Source: Adiantum capillus-veneris (taxonomy: Eukaryota > Streptophyta > Polypodiopsida > Polypodiales > Pteridaceae). Taken from it: a DNA stretch of 64,000 nt. The position numbers and the translations under genes are program-made. This document shows positions 1 to 12,002 of this stretch, piece by piece. How positions within the stretch are numbered: the first letter of the stretch is position 1; every line of letters begins with the position of its first letter. The notes below the pieces were generated by a model. That model ran no database searches, was not told where the DNA came from, and saw only the letters and a list, made by a program, of their open reading frames with translations. The DNA lies in contig CM043945.1 in the NCBI GenBank assembly GCA_014529385.2, positions 93,626,612-93,690,611 of the forward strand. Reading direction: 5' to 3'.

Positions 1-62
1 ATCTCATGATTCGTTACAAGGGTGATGTGCAAAAAAACAAAATTGAACCTTCAAAATCTTGA
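1..62 (+). pseudogene. 3' end of unrecognised gene 3 of T (unit 1)
   Basis: This is identical to 29458-29519, ending in the same stop codon. The rest of this copy lies left of the window. Confidence 0.6.
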
Positions 63-686
63 TACACTTCAAGTAGCAAATGTATAAGATCATGTATTAC
101 AGAAATATAGAAATTTTGTACAATGTCATCCACTCAGAGTATCTTTCTCCACGTGTGGTTCACATACACCATTGTCTCTCTCCACCTTCGTTGACCTTCA
201 CGAGCACCGGAGTTGTTGTATGCCATTGATCTTTTTAATTTTTTTTGTTGTAAATGTCTGATGGCTGTGCTGTTGCTGAAGAGGCCAAGAATTGTTTTGC
301 CTGCATTCGATGAATGATTCTACGATAGAACCATTCAAATAGTTCTCTCAAACTGTTAGCCTTGATTCGAGAGCCACCATGCCGTGTGTGCCTAAATTAT
401 GCATTTCTGGCCATGTAATGAGACTTTTCCATCCCTTGGGTATTCCATATTGCCGGGTTCCCATACTTTTGTATAAAATATGGTAAATGATTGAAAATGA
501 TGTGCTGGATATGAAAACAGATTAGTTAGAATGTTTTACACTCACATAGTTACACATAAAAGAGAATCAAATACACAATAATACCATGTAGTGAGTAATC
601 TGGGTGTCTGTCCATGCTGTCTTGAATGATTTCTTGAGAAGGTTGAGATTCTCCTTGAACTTGTTCATATCACCTTGTGACCAGTC

Positions 687-1390
687 TATTAAGTATGGAG
701 CCTGATTTACCCTTGTAATTTTCTGTGGTAAAAGCGCACATTTGTAAGGCCCCCATTATGAGAAGAAGCCATCGTGCGTGAAGAAAAATCACTCATCCGA
801 AACCAAAACTTTCACGGACAAGAATCAGGGGCAACTTTAGAGGCCTCGGGGACGGAGACCACCAAGACTTTTTCTTTCGCCGGAATATTATGGCCGGTAG
901 TCAATGGCCGATGGCCGGTGGTCGGAAGTCAATGGCCGGTGGCCGAATTCAAAAGCGGACTTCTCTTCTCAAGGGCGGCCACACATGGGCAGATTGGAGG
1001 GTCCGATTTGGACTTATTCACACAAGGGCGGCTACACATGGCTGCCTCTCATAAGAGAGGGCAACCCTTTTGGCCTATAAAAGAAGGCCATTTCTACACA
1101 CATTTCAGAGTGTGAAGTTGATGCAACAAGGTGAGTGTGAGGTAGTGAGAGTGAAGCAAGGCGGGAGCTCTATTAAGGGTTTAATCCCTTTGTAAACTAC
1201 TTCTTCTTTTGAAGTGGTAAAGCCATTGAGTGGATGCTTTCCCGTGGATGTAGCCCACATTGGGTGAACCACGTATATCGTGTGTACTCTCTCTCTCTCT
1301 CTACTCTATACTCTCTTGTGTGTGAAATCTATCTCTCTCCATTAAGTAATCTGCTAAATTATATATTTAGCTACGTCTTATTTCCTAACA
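687..1390 (+). repeat. 5' LTR of copia A1
   Basis: It runs from TATTAAGTATGG to TTCCTAACA. A TATA box (TATAAAA) lies at 1076-1082. The upstream part has GGCCGGTGG-type minisatellite repeats (about 890-950). It differs from its partner at 5406-6136 by several percent, including a 27-bp repeat-unit gain in the partner. Confidence 0.93.
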
Positions 1391-1463
1391 ACTGGTATCA
1401 GAGCAAGGTTTGTTCGTAGCTCAATTATCTCAAGGAAAGGATTCCTTGAATTGAGTGGGAGTT

Positions 1464-4400
1464 ATGGCGGAGGAAGGGAAGCTCAAGATTGAGAAGTTCA
1501 ATGGCGAAAACTACCAACATTGGAAGATGCAGATTGAAGACTATCTCTACCAGAAGGATCTCTATTTGCCACTAGGCGGTCTTGCGAAGAAGCCCGCAAC
1601 AATGGCAGATGAAGCATGGATTGTCCTTGATCGAAAGGCACTGGGAACAATCCGGTTAAGCTTAGCGTCAACGGTGGCCTTCAATGTTTCGGAGATGAAG
1701 ACCACGGAGGACTTAATGAAGTCACTTGACGACTTCTACGAGAAACCATCGGCATCCAATAAGGTATTTCTTATGAAGCGCTTGTTCAATCTAAAGATGG
1801 CAGAGAACGGTTCAGTTGCAGAACACCTAAATGACTTTAACACAAACATAAGTCAACTTCGATCGGTGAAAATCAATTTCGATGACGAAGTGCGAGCTGT
1901 CCTTATACTATCATCTCTATCGGATAGTTGGGACAACCTTGTGATGGCTGTAAGTAATTCTATTTCTGGCACAAGTACTTTAAAGTTTGATGATGTTGTG
2001 GGTGTTCTCCTAAGCGAGGAAATACGAAGGAGAAGCACAGGAGAATCATCAAGTGCTGCACTGTTAGTGGAAACAAGAGGAAGGCCTAAGGAGAGGTTCA
2101 AAAACCAAAAGGGTCGTGATCGCTCAAGGCGGAGCAAGTCACGCACAAAGTCAGTTCTTGAATGTTGGAAATGCGGCAAGAAGGGCCACGTCAAGAAGGA
2201 TTGCTGGTCCAAGAAGAAGAAGGAGATAGAGTATCAAGACAACAAGCCAACATCGGAGGCCAATGTAGCAGGTAAAGTAGAGCAAGATGCTCTAATTCTC
2301 TCATTAGACAATGTGTCTAATTCCTGGATAGTAGATTCCGGGGCTTCATTCCATGCGACACCACACAAGCAACATTTCCAAGACTACACCAAAGGTAATT
2401 TTGGGTATGTATACTTGGGAGATGATGAAGCTTGTGAGATTGCCATCAAAGGTACAGTTTCTATCAAAACTGCTAATGGAAATGAATGGAAGCTTAAAGA
2501 TGTTAGGCATGTTCCTTATCTTCGCAAAAATTTGATCTCTACAGGACAATTGGAGGATGAAGGTCACAACATTGCATTCGGAAACAAACGGTGGAAGATC
2601 TCAAAGGGATCTTTGGTGGTTGCCAAGGGAGAAAAAGTTGGTACACTTTACTTGTGTACTGTTAGCACGCAACCTTCAGCTTGTGCAGAAACTACAGAAG
2701 TTGACAGTGCGGTGTGGCACTACCGACTTGGGCATATGAGTACCAAAGGAATGCAAATCCTTCAAACAAAGAAGCTTCTACCAGGTTTGAAAGAAGTGGA
2801 CTTAGAGTTCTGTGAAGATTGTGTTTATGGTAAACAAAAGAAGGTAAAATTTCAAAAATCAAGAAATGAAAGAAAAAATAAAAAACTTGAGTTGGTTCAT
2901 TCTGATGTTTGGGGTCCTGCAAGTACACCATCACTTGGTGGCTCATTGTACTATGTAACATTCATAGACGATGCGACTAGAAAAACATGGGTTTATGTCA
3001 TGAAGAACAAATCCGATGAATTTTCCATATTTCAAAGGTGAAAAGCCTTTGTGGAGAATGAAACAGGTACCAAGGTTAAATGCCTCAGATCCGACAATGG
3101 AGGCGAATATTGCAGCCAAGATTTTGCAAGCTTTTGTGCTAGCAATGGCATTCGGAGGCAAAGGACAACCCCAAGGACACCTCAACAAAATGGTATTTCG
3201 GAAAGGATGAACAGGAAAATCATGGAGCGAGCACGAAGCATGCGGCTACATGCAGGCCTACCGCTTGAGCTTTGGGCGGAAGCTGTAAGTACGTCTATGT
3301 ACTTAATCCATCGGTCACCCTCAACGACATTGGATGGGGGAGTTCCAGAAGAGGCATGGACAGGTAAACTGGTGAATTATGCATTTCTCAAAGTGTTTGG
3401 TTGTGAGGCTTTCATGCGCATAGATAGAAACCTAAGATCAAAGCTAGATGCAAAGTCCAAAAAGTGTTTCTTCATTGGCTATGGAGAAGGTGGCTTTGGG
3501 TATCGCCTATGGAATCCTGAAGATGGTAAAATCCTAAGGAGTAGGGATGTAATTTTTAACGAACAAAATATGTACAAAGATTACTTGGAAAGAAATCAAA
3601 CAAAAGAAACAGATGATGAGTACATGGAGCTTGAGGATGGGGAAGACTCAAGGACTGCAAACGGTGACAATGTGCAACAACGTCAACCAAATGAGGAGCC
3701 TCAACCTATTCCCCGAAGATCTACAAGAGCAAGTAGACCTCCAGAAAGGTTTGTTCCTTCCTTCAACCATCTCTTGATCTCAGATTCTGGAGAGCCGGAA
3801 TCATACGAAGAAGCTATGCAACATGAATCCAAAGAAGAATGGACAAAGAGCATGCAAGTGGAGATGGACTCACTACATCGCAACCAAACATGGGAATTGG
3901 TTGAGTTCCCTAAAGGTAAGCGGGCACTTCAAAACAAATGGGTGTACAAGGTGAAGGAAGAAGAAGGTGGGAAGAAAAGGTACAAGTCTAGGATTGTGGT
4001 AAAAGGGTTTTCTCAAAAGAAAGGTATTGACGTCAATGAAATATTTTCTCCTGTTGTAAAAATGAACTCAATTAGGCTTGTCTTAAGCCTTGTGGCTGCT
4101 CATGATCTAAATCTCGAGCAAATGGATGTAAATACGGCATTCCCTCACGGTGACTTAGAGGAGGAAATCTACATGCTTCAACCAAAGGGGTATGAAGTAA
4201 AAGGTAAGGAGAAAATGGTTTGCAGATTAAAGAAGAGCTTGTATGGTTTAAAGCAAGCATCTAGACAATGGTACTTGAAGTTTGATCGATGGATATTGGA
4301 TCATGGATTCAGAAGATGCAACTCGGATCACAGTGTCTACACGAAGAATTTGGGAGATGGGAAATTCATCATCCTAATGTTGTATGTTGATGACATGCTG

Positions 4401-5345
4401 ATTGCAAGTGCTAACATGCAGGACATCAAAGACCTAAAAGAGGAGCTGTCTAAATCTTTTTCAATGAATGATTTAGGTGCTGCAAAGAGGATACTTGGTA
4501 TGAAAATATCAAGGGACAGGACGAAGAAGACAATAAAGCTATCTCAAGAAGATTACATCAAGAAGGTACTAGAAAGGTTTGCAATGCAAAATGCAAAACC
4601 AGTTTCTACACCTTTGGCTGGTCATTTTAAACTAACGAAGGATATGTGTCCAAAGACACAAGAGGAGATAGGCTATATGTCTAAAGTTCCATATGCTGCA
4701 GCGGTAGATTCTCTAATGTATGCTATGGTCTGGACAAGGCCAGACATTGCACATGCAGTGGGAGTTGTGAGTAGGTTCATGGACAACCCAGGTAAAGAGC
4801 ATTGGCAAGCTGTGAAGTGGATACTTAGGTATCTAAAAGGGACAACAACAAATGCTTTGTATTTTGGAGGAACTGATATTTTTCTAGAAGGGTATGCTGA
4901 TGCAGATATGGCAGGTGACAAAGATACTCGAAGGAGCACTACTGGCTATGTGTTCACGGTTGGAGGCACAGCAGTAAGCTGGGCTTCAAAGCTGCAGAAA
5001 GTGGTTTCACTTTCTACCACGGAAGCAGAGTATGTAGCAATGACGGAGGCAAGCAAAGAAATTTTGTGGCTTCACAGATTCTTAGAAGAGCTTGGATTCA
5101 AACAAGACAATTGTGTCTTGTACAGTGATAGCCAAAGCGCTATCCATCTTGCGAAGAACTCAGCCTTTCCTTCAAGGACAAAGCACATTGAGGTGAGACA
5201 TCACTTCATACGCACTCTTTTGGAAGAGGGACAGCTAAAGCTAGGAAAGGTGCATACAAGTGAAAATCCTGCAGACATGTTTACAAAGGTGGTCAACAAG
5301 GAGAAGTTGAGTTTTTGCTCATCTTCAATCGGCATTCAAGGATAA
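1464..5345 (+). pseudogene. Copia A1 gag-pol polyprotein, one nonsense codon
   Basis: The polyprotein packages, integrates and reverse-transcribes the element. I chose ATG 1464 (gttATGgcgg). Domains in order are Gag (FNGENYQHWKMQIEDYL), a CCHC knuckle CWKCGKKGHVKKDC at about 2164-2205, an aspartic protease IVDSGASFHATP at about 2329, a pre-integrase domain WHYRLGHMS at about 2716, integrase with HSDVWGP, RSDNGGEY and TPQQNGISERMNRKIMERA, reverse transcriptase with QMDVNTAFPHGDL and YVDDMLI (about 4384), and RNase H with YADADMAGDKDTRRSTTGY and STTEAEYVA. A TGA at 3039-3041, inside integrase between FQR and KAFVENE, splits an otherwise open frame of about 1293 codons. The LKVFGCEAF and FFIGYGEGGFGYRLW blocks fit the Tork/Tnt1 lineage. 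Confidence 0.93.
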
Positions 5346-5405
5346 GAAGCCATAATGGAAAGCAGTCACAGGTTTGGTTTGGAGATCAGTCTCCAAGTGG
5401 GAGAT

Positions 5406-6136
5406 TGTTAAGTATGGAGCCTGATTTACCCTTGTGATTTTCTGTGGTAAAAGCGCACATTTATAAGGCTCCCATTATGAGGAGAAGCCATCGTGCGTGA
5501 AGGAAAATCACTCATCCGAAACCAAAATTCTCACGGACAAGAATCAGGGGCAACTTTAGAGGCCTCGGGGGCGGAGGCCCCCGAGACATTTTTTTTCGCC
5601 AGAATATTATGGCCGGTAGTCAATGGCCGATGGCCGGTGGTTGGAAGTCAATGGTCGGTGGCCGGTGGCCCAATTCAATGGCTGGTGGCCGAATTCAAAA
5701 GCGGACTTGTCTTCTCAAGGGCGGCCACACATGGGCGGATTGGAGGGTCCGATTTGGACTTATTCACACAAGGGCGGCTACACATGGCTGCCTCTCATAA
5801 GAGAGGGCAGCCCTTTTGGCCTATAAAAGAAGGCCATTTCTACACACATTTCAGAGTGTGAAGTTGATGCAACAAGGTGAGTGTGAGGTAGTGAGAGTGA
5901 AGCAAGGCGGGAGCTCTATTAAGGGTTTAATCCCTTTGTAAACTACTTCTTCTTTTGAAGTGCTAAAGCCATTGAGTGGCTGCTTTCCCATGGACGTAGC
6001 CCACATTGGGTGAACCACGTATATCGTGTGTACTCTCTCTCTCTCTCTCTACTCTATACTCTCTTGTGTGTGAAATCTATCTCTCCATTAAGTAATCAGC
6101 TAAATTATCTATTTAGCTACATCTTATTTCCTAACA
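5406..6136 (+). repeat. 3' LTR of copia A1
   Basis: It begins TGTTAAGTATGG directly after the polypurine tract and ends CCTAACA, followed by the CAGTC target duplicate. It carries an extra GGCCGGTGGCC unit compared with the 5' LTR. Confidence 0.93.
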
Positions 6137-8589
6137 CAGTCATCTTTGTCGCACATCGAAAATAGCATGTCTATTGATCGCCAAACCTCACCCTTCGCGT
6201 TACGAGTAGTTGGTTCTTGATCTTTGACTGCAATATGTAGCTTTTTCCAGCTCTGATACTCTACCTTGCTAACATAAGATGTGTTATACATTTTTCCATG
6301 TTTTGTAAGCTTCGGATCTCGTATTCCTTGGGGTTTAGATAAAAATCTCCGTGCCTTCACCCCACCGATGGATGGTTTGCATGGGACATCCTTCCCAGCA
6401 CTTGATCTCTTTTCATCCCGCTGGATTTTCACATTGCCACCATGAAGCCCCATATCCGACAGTACCAATTCTAAGCACTACAGGGCCACCTGTCGCTTTG
6501 CTGAGTTCTTGATTTTCCAAGAAAACCCGATATATAAGTAGACCAATTTCTCCACAATTCTACAAAGGGCATGCATTGTACAAATGTGGACATTCACAAG
6601 TGGTATTTTCAAAACCGGTTGGAAAGCATGGTTCTCAATGTGACGTGATGGAGCTTTTCTCCACCACTTTGGGTCCATGACCTTTGCAGTCTCCATGCAC
6701 AACAAACACGGCGACTTTGCCATTGCACCCATTCCACAATTATACATGCACTTTAATGTTTTGAGGTCACCTACAAGATGCCACTGAACTTGAAAGTCTC
6801 CCCTTCCATCTAGACATAGTACCTCTCCCTGGTTAGTCTGTCACTCAATCACCTCCGGAACATTAGTTTGATGGAACACCCAATATAGAATCTCATGATC
6901 TTCTTTCTTTACCTGCAACACAAAATAAATGAGACTTAAGTAGATGTGAACATTTGAGCTCAGCTGAGAGTCTTGCTTAACTCAAAAGTATCAAGCCACC
7001 ATATGTTAGATTTTGATTGATCACTAAAATACAAAGGATCATCATTGGGACACTTTGAGAGGGCTCTATTCATTAAAGTAATAGTAACACGCTCTAGATT
7101 CTTGTCTTTAACAAGTTCACACTCATCTAGTTTCAACACAAAATGTAAGACCCCTCGTGACTCTTCAAATGTGATGTTGTAAAACTCCACCATTCTCTTC
7201 TGCAACATCTGTAGGTCCATAAAAATATTATTGAACTCATCATATGCCATGTTTGCTCCATGGCCACTGTAAGTTGCTTTAATATGAAACGGCTGCCCAA
7301 GATATTCTCCCTATGCGTCATTCAGCTGAAGCCTCTCTTTCCAAGCACTTGAGGCTGATGGTAAAAGTTTGGATTTTATTCCCTTCTTAACAAAGATGGA
7401 TGAGACAGATTTCTGTATAGCCGAATATCCTCTTTTTCTTACACCAAGTGAATCAAGTATGCCTTGTATCTCTTTTGCAGGCACTGAGTTCTCTACAATA
7501 AAGTGGTCCACTACATTTTGCTGTAGGACCTTAAACTTCTTGTCATGTACTATATCTGCTGCAAGGCTTCTACTTATAAGTGGCTTCAATCTCTTTCCCA
7601 TATTAGCTTTTGGGTCAATTTTTTCCTTGTCAGGATAGATTGAATCTCTACATGAAGGCAATGCATAAGTAAATAACAGAAAATTTACTTAACTAACACT
7701 ATTTAGGTACATGAAAACAATACATAACTAGAAAAACAAAAAACTTTACTTAACTAAGACTATTTAGTCAACCAAGAAGCATCACCTTAATTCTCGGATT
7801 CTTTTCTTGAGACCTCTGGATGCAACCTGCAATGTTTCAAGATTGCACAATTTCTTCTTTCGGATACGACCACCCAAGATGGTGTCCTTCATTTGACAAC
7901 TTTGTACCTTTCCTTTCAGTTCCCGTACCTCTGTTTTGTGTTGCAAAATGGTAACCTGATCTATAGAATGAAAATGTGAAAGACGAACAATCTCACATTG
8001 TTGAGCTTGGAGAATGCCCTTATAAGTTTCAGCTTCCCTTGTAAGAGATTTACAATAACCCAGAAGGCCCTTTTCTCCATCACCAGCAAAGGTCAATAAG
8101 TTTGTAGGATTGACAAATGGTGGAGACGCATTAGTCATTGGATTCTTAGGATAGAGAGAGCCTCTCATCCAGATATGTATGTGTTTAACTCCCTTAGCTT
8201 TGAGCGTGTCTATGGATGAGGGAGGTATATGTGTGTTTACATTACTCCGCTTAATCAATGGTTGGTCCTCGTAGTCCAAATCAATGTGAAGGTGATATTT
8301 GGCTCATTTCTACGTAACATTTGTGCCATTAGCCAAAGGTACAGGTTTAATGAAAAGTAAATAGGCGGATGCGGCTTTGTCCCTCCATGTTAGCCTCATT
8401 CCCTCCATGTTGACGAGGTTCATTCAATGCAACTGAAAAGAAGATTATCCCTCAATCATTACCGATGAATGTTCAAAAGGGTAAAGAATCTACTTAAAGT
8501 ACACTTTTTGAACATTTACCATGACAGACCCGCCTCTATTATTCACCATATTTTCTGGAGAGAGAGTGTGAAAAATACATTTTCTAGAA

Positions 8590-8617
8590 GGCCCTCCAAA
8601 TGACCTCCGAAATTTCC
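8590..8617 (-). repeat. Terminal inverted repeat, right end of T (unit 1)
   Basis: This is the duplicate of 38047-38074, in the same relation to the neighbouring gypsy E sequence. Confidence 0.75.
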
Positions 8618-8624
8618 TATGCAC

Positions 8625-9940
8625 TCCACACTTTAGAATATGATTGGTCTTGTGCACATTTTCCACATAATGACTCCAAAAATTCACTCTTTATTTTTGT
8701 GAAAGCAAGTGAATTAATCTGAGGCATCCAACTTAGTGCATTCGCTACTACATTATATCACCCCTTGCGATGTCGTAGCTTACAATCATAATCTTGAAGG
8801 ATCTCTGCCCATCTATCTTTGCGACCCTTCAATTTCTTTTGAGTAGTAAGCCATTTAATACTCTCATGGTCAAAAACTACTTCAAACTCGGCACCATATA
8901 AATAGTGTCGCCACTTTCGTAAAGCGTGAATCATGGCATAGAGCTCTCTCTCATAGGCAGAATAGTTCTATTGAGCTCTATCCAACTTTTTACTTTGAAA
9001 GGCTATAGGTCTTCCCTCCTGGAGAAGTACCACACCAATTGCTTTATCACTAGCATCAATCTCTACCAGAAACGGCTTAAGTGGGTCAACGATTGCTAGG
9101 ATGGGAGCAGTGGCTACAACTACCTTGAGTTGTTCAAAACTGTGTTGTTGGGATTCTTCCCAAGAAAAGGTGTTACCTTTTGCTTTAAGTTGATCCGTCA
9201 TAGGAACAACAATTTTGGCACAATCATGGATATATTGTCAATAAAATCCAACCATGCTAAGAAGATTTGAAGCTCCTCAACCGTGTTGGGGTGTGGCCAT
9301 CGAAGAATGGAAGTGACCTTGTCAGTGTCCATTTTGATGCCAGAATAAGAGATCACATGACAAAGGTAATGTATTTCTATTTTAAATAAATTGCACTTGC
9401 TATGCTTAGCATGCAAAATGTGAGCTCGTAGCTATTCGAACACTAATTGTAAGTGTTCTATGTGTTCATCTTTAGTCTTATTGTAAATGAAAATGTCATC
9501 AAGGAAAAACACAACAAATTTTCCAAGATAGGGACGTAAGAAACTATCCATGAGTGTCATAAATGTAGTTGGAGCATTGGTTAGACCAAAAGGCATAACC
9601 AAAAATTCAAAATGCCCAAACCGTGTTCTAAAGGCAATTTTAAAGATATCTTTCAAAAGGATACGCACCTGGTGGTAACCTGAACAAAGATCTATCTTTG
9701 TATAGTATCTTTCCCCATGGAGTTGATAAAAAAAATCATCCACTCGAGGCATAGGATACTTGTTCTTGATGGTTATGGAATTTAATCCACGATAATCTAC
9801 GCACATGCGCATAGTACCATCTTTCTTTTTTACCAATAGAATTGGTGATGCCCAAGGAAAAGTGCTAGGTCTAATGAATCTACGGGCAAGGTAGTCAGAC
9901 AACTGACTCTCAACCTCCTTGGCCTCACTAGAACTCATAC
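8625..9940 (-). pseudogene. Gypsy E reverse transcriptase-RNase H (unit 1)
   Basis: RT motifs read [50 protein letters not shown] and [11 protein letters not shown] (YxDD box as FLDD). After a stop near 9430 come the thumb (INLSKF-like, SILRWPHPNTVEEL) and RNase H (FLVEIDASDKAIGVVLLQEG, IAFQSKKLDRAQ). The end of RNase H carries a TGA (RHRKG then YNVVANALS). The linker KSEFLESLCGKCAQDQSYSK continues to 8618, where transposon T begins. It is a Ty3/gypsy pol relic with several breaks. Confidence 0.85.
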
Positions 9941-10375
9941 GATAAGGTGGTTTACCAGTTTAGTGCCCGACATAACATCTATGCCATGCTGCACATCATG
10001 TTTAAACCTGGTGGTAAATCACTTGAAGATACATCACTATACTTTGTGAGTAAGTGAGTCATCTTTTGCCATGCAAAAGGAGAAAGTAAACTAGAGTTGT
10101 GCTAGGATGGAGAATCTTGTAATTCCTATATTATTTGTTTTACAACAGTTGCATGTTGCTCAATAGAATTAAAATTGAGAGCACTTGTTAACACTTTTCT
10201 TATCAATAAAGTTCATTGCACTTTTCATATCATACTTAGAATTCACAACACTTTGCTCTTGAGAATTCACAAAACTTGGAGACAAGCAATAACACAAAAA
10301 TACTTTATCTATTAAATCTGCTTTCTGTAAAATAGAAAGCTCTACTGTATATATAAGAGGTGGAGATGGTATATT

Positions 10376-10740
10376 TTTCTCACCAAGCAAAAGCACATTG
10401 TTTACCATTGGCCATAAAGGATAGGGAGTTGTGTTCATAACTAGTGTGCAATGTGTTTCCTAAACCATCCAACCACTCCCATCCTAAAAGTACATCAGCA
10501 CGATCCATGTTCATAACTTGAAAGTCAAGGGTCATCGTATGATCTTGAACAATAAGCTCAACCCCTTGAACTACCGTGTCCCATACTTCTTTATCATTTC
10601 CAGACATTTGTTCTACCACATACTTATGGGAGCAGGGAGTCTGTGTAAGCTTCAATTTCAGAAGTTATGAGTTGCACCATCATCCAGTAAAATACAAACA
10701 CGTTGTCTGTTAATAGTGCCATGCATGGGAATCAACTCAT
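10376..10740 (-). pseudogene. Gypsy E protease region (unit 1)
   Basis: Reading minus from 10740, the active-site motif is ILLDDGATHNF, followed by a stop and frame change. The C-terminal half (VMNMDRADVLLGWEWLDGLG) reads openly to 10380. It is a retropepsin-like domain with the usual DxGA and L-G-x-x-W-L motifs, broken. Confidence 0.65.
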
Positions 10741-10819
10741 GGGGGCCAAAGGTGGGCTACCACATTGAAGCAGGCACACAACACTTGTGCTTTTCTTCCA
10801 TATAAAGAACCTCTATGAC

Positions 10820-11998
10820 TCAATATTTAGAAGATGAATCTAATGTGAGACATTGCACCGTGTGCATGGCCTTTTCTATGCCTTGCAAAAGAAGACAATC
10901 CTTCTTGTTATGTTGGTCTGAAAGACATATGAAACACAAATTGTGTTTCTTTGCAAGGCTGAGAGACCCACCTGGAGTATCTCGTGATTGCTTAGGATTC
11001 TTAGCCTCTTGTGGGCGTGGAGAGGTAGATTGTCTCTTATTCCTCTTCGAATGTGTGGGAGATCTACCTTGCCATGGGTTCTTAGCCACATTGCTCTTAG
11101 AAAAATTATTCTTAGAGTAGGGAACATTTCCCTTCCTCTCTTGGTCATCATCATATCTTTGGGCATGACCGATGGCTTCTTCCAAAGTTTTTGGTTGTTG
11201 GGTCTTGACATGAAGACGATAGTCTTTGTCAAGACCCCTATTAAAACCGCATATCTTTTGGAATTCATCTAGACCTTCTAGTTTTAATATGATTTTTTGA
11301 TACTTGGAAAGGTACTGAGTGAGAGAGAGGCCAGACATGTGGCTTGCATCCCATACTAACCAATTCTTATCCTCTTCATTAGAGACCAAAAACTCTTTGG
11401 AGAAAGAAGCTTCAAACACAGACCAGGACGGAGGACGAGCATCTATTAGAAATGTTATCCACCACTTATAGGCCTTGCCTTTAAGAGATAAACTTGTTTC
11501 CACAAATGTCTTTATATCCAAGGTGTGTCTCAACCTATGAATATCACTCCATTTGTGTAAGAACGTATTGACCGCATCCTTGTTGAGATCACGCTCTTCA
11601 CCGTGAAACTCAGGAATGGTGATAATCTTAAGCAATGCATTGCTACCTTCTGCATCTTCTGAAGCACTTGTCTCTTGGACTCCTTGAGTCGTGCGAGCTT
11701 GGGTTCCTTGAACCGTGCCACTTGGAGCTCCTTGAGCCATTTGTGAATTCATAAATTGCACAAGTAGCTCAGTAAGATTGGTAACATTTGTATTTAGTGC
11801 AGAGAGATTGTGTTCAAGTATGCTTTGGTGATTTTCCAAAGTCTTGAAAGCAGACATACCTACGAGGCCATGATCTCCTACATCATCAACATCAGACATA
11901 TTAATATCAATAGCACCCATCGTGTCCGGATTTTGATGTACGTGCTCAAAATTAAAAGTGTGTGTAGGTGGAATATCCTCACTGGCTATGGTAAACAC
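10820..11998 (-). CDS. Gypsy E Gag (unit 1)
   Basis: This is the structural Gag of a Ty3/gypsy element on the minus strand. The first in-frame Met not inside the neighbouring LTR is at 11998 (MFTIASED). The centre matches the retrotransposon Gag fold (NTFLHKWSDIHRL, GKAYKWWITF, FEASFSKEFL, SLTQYLSKYQKI). A CCHC knuckle CFICLSDQHNKKDC lies near the C-terminus at about 10900. Length is 392 codons with no internal stop. The reading frame stays open upstream to 12019, but those codons come from the LTR of element D that landed here, so the true start may be lost. Confidence 0.82.
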   Translation of the reverse strand: MFTIASEDIPPTHTFNFEHVHQNPDTMGAIDINMSDVDDVGDHGLVGMSAFKTLENHQSILEHNLSALNTNVTNLTELLVQFMNSQMAQGAPSGTVQGTQARTTQGVQETSASEDAEGSNALLKIITIPEFHGEERDLNKDAVNTFLHKWSDIHRLRHTLDIKTFVETSLSLKGKAYKWWITFLIDARPPSWSVFEASFSKEFLVSNEEDKNWLVWDASHMSGLSLTQYLSKYQKIILKLEGLDEFQKICGFNRGLDKDYRLHVKTQQPKTLEEAIGHAQRYDDDQERKGNVPYSKNNFSKSNVAKNPWQGRSPTHSKRNKRQSTSPRPQEAKNPKQSRDTPGGSLSLAKKHNLCFICLSDQHNKKDCLLLQGIEKAMHTVQCLTLDSSSKY

Positions 11999-12002
11999 AC
12001 AC

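Larger units (their letters stand above)
687..6136 (+). mobile_element. Ty1/copia retrotransposon A1 (Tork/Tnt1-like)
   Basis: The element is 5450 bp with direct LTRs of 704 and 731 bp and a 5-bp target duplication CAGTC (682-686 and 6137-6141). The primer site TGGTATCAGAGC is at 1393-1404, two bases after the LTR, and the polypurine tract is aagtgggaga at about 5394-5404. Domain order (PR-INT-RT-RH) is copia. The LTRs end TG(TTA) and (TAA)CA; the 5' LTR has TA in place of TG. The element lies inside the transposase gene of T, in the opposite orientation. Confidence 0.95.
213..8279 (-). pseudogene. DDE transposase-like gene of T (unit 1), interrupted by copia A1
   Basis: This is the duplicate of 29670-37736, with the same copia insertion, the same nonsense codons (7313-7311, 6480-6478, one near 6841) and one substitution in exon 1 (GGRIRKK here, GGRTRKK in the other copy). 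Coding before the insertion ends DKDD (6142-6153) and resumes with WSQGD at about 681. The shared lesions show the gene was already dead before the duplication. Confidence 0.6.
1..8617. mobile_element. DNA transposon T, right half, copy in unit 1
   Basis: This is the duplicate of 29458-38074. It holds the tail of the second unknown gene (1-62), the transposase-like gene on the minus strand interrupted by copia element A1, and the right inverted repeat at 8590-8617. The left half is outside the window. Confidence 0.75.

Noticed and set aside
774-1115. 113-122 codon frames at 774, 5493, 30231 and 34950
   Set aside because: They lie in the LTRs of copia A, upstream of and across the TATA box, and are maintained only because the LTRs are copies.
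2353-5000. Short frames on both strands inside copia A (for example 2353-2535, 3701-3883, 4673-4939)
   Set aside because: They are shadows of the gag-pol frame.
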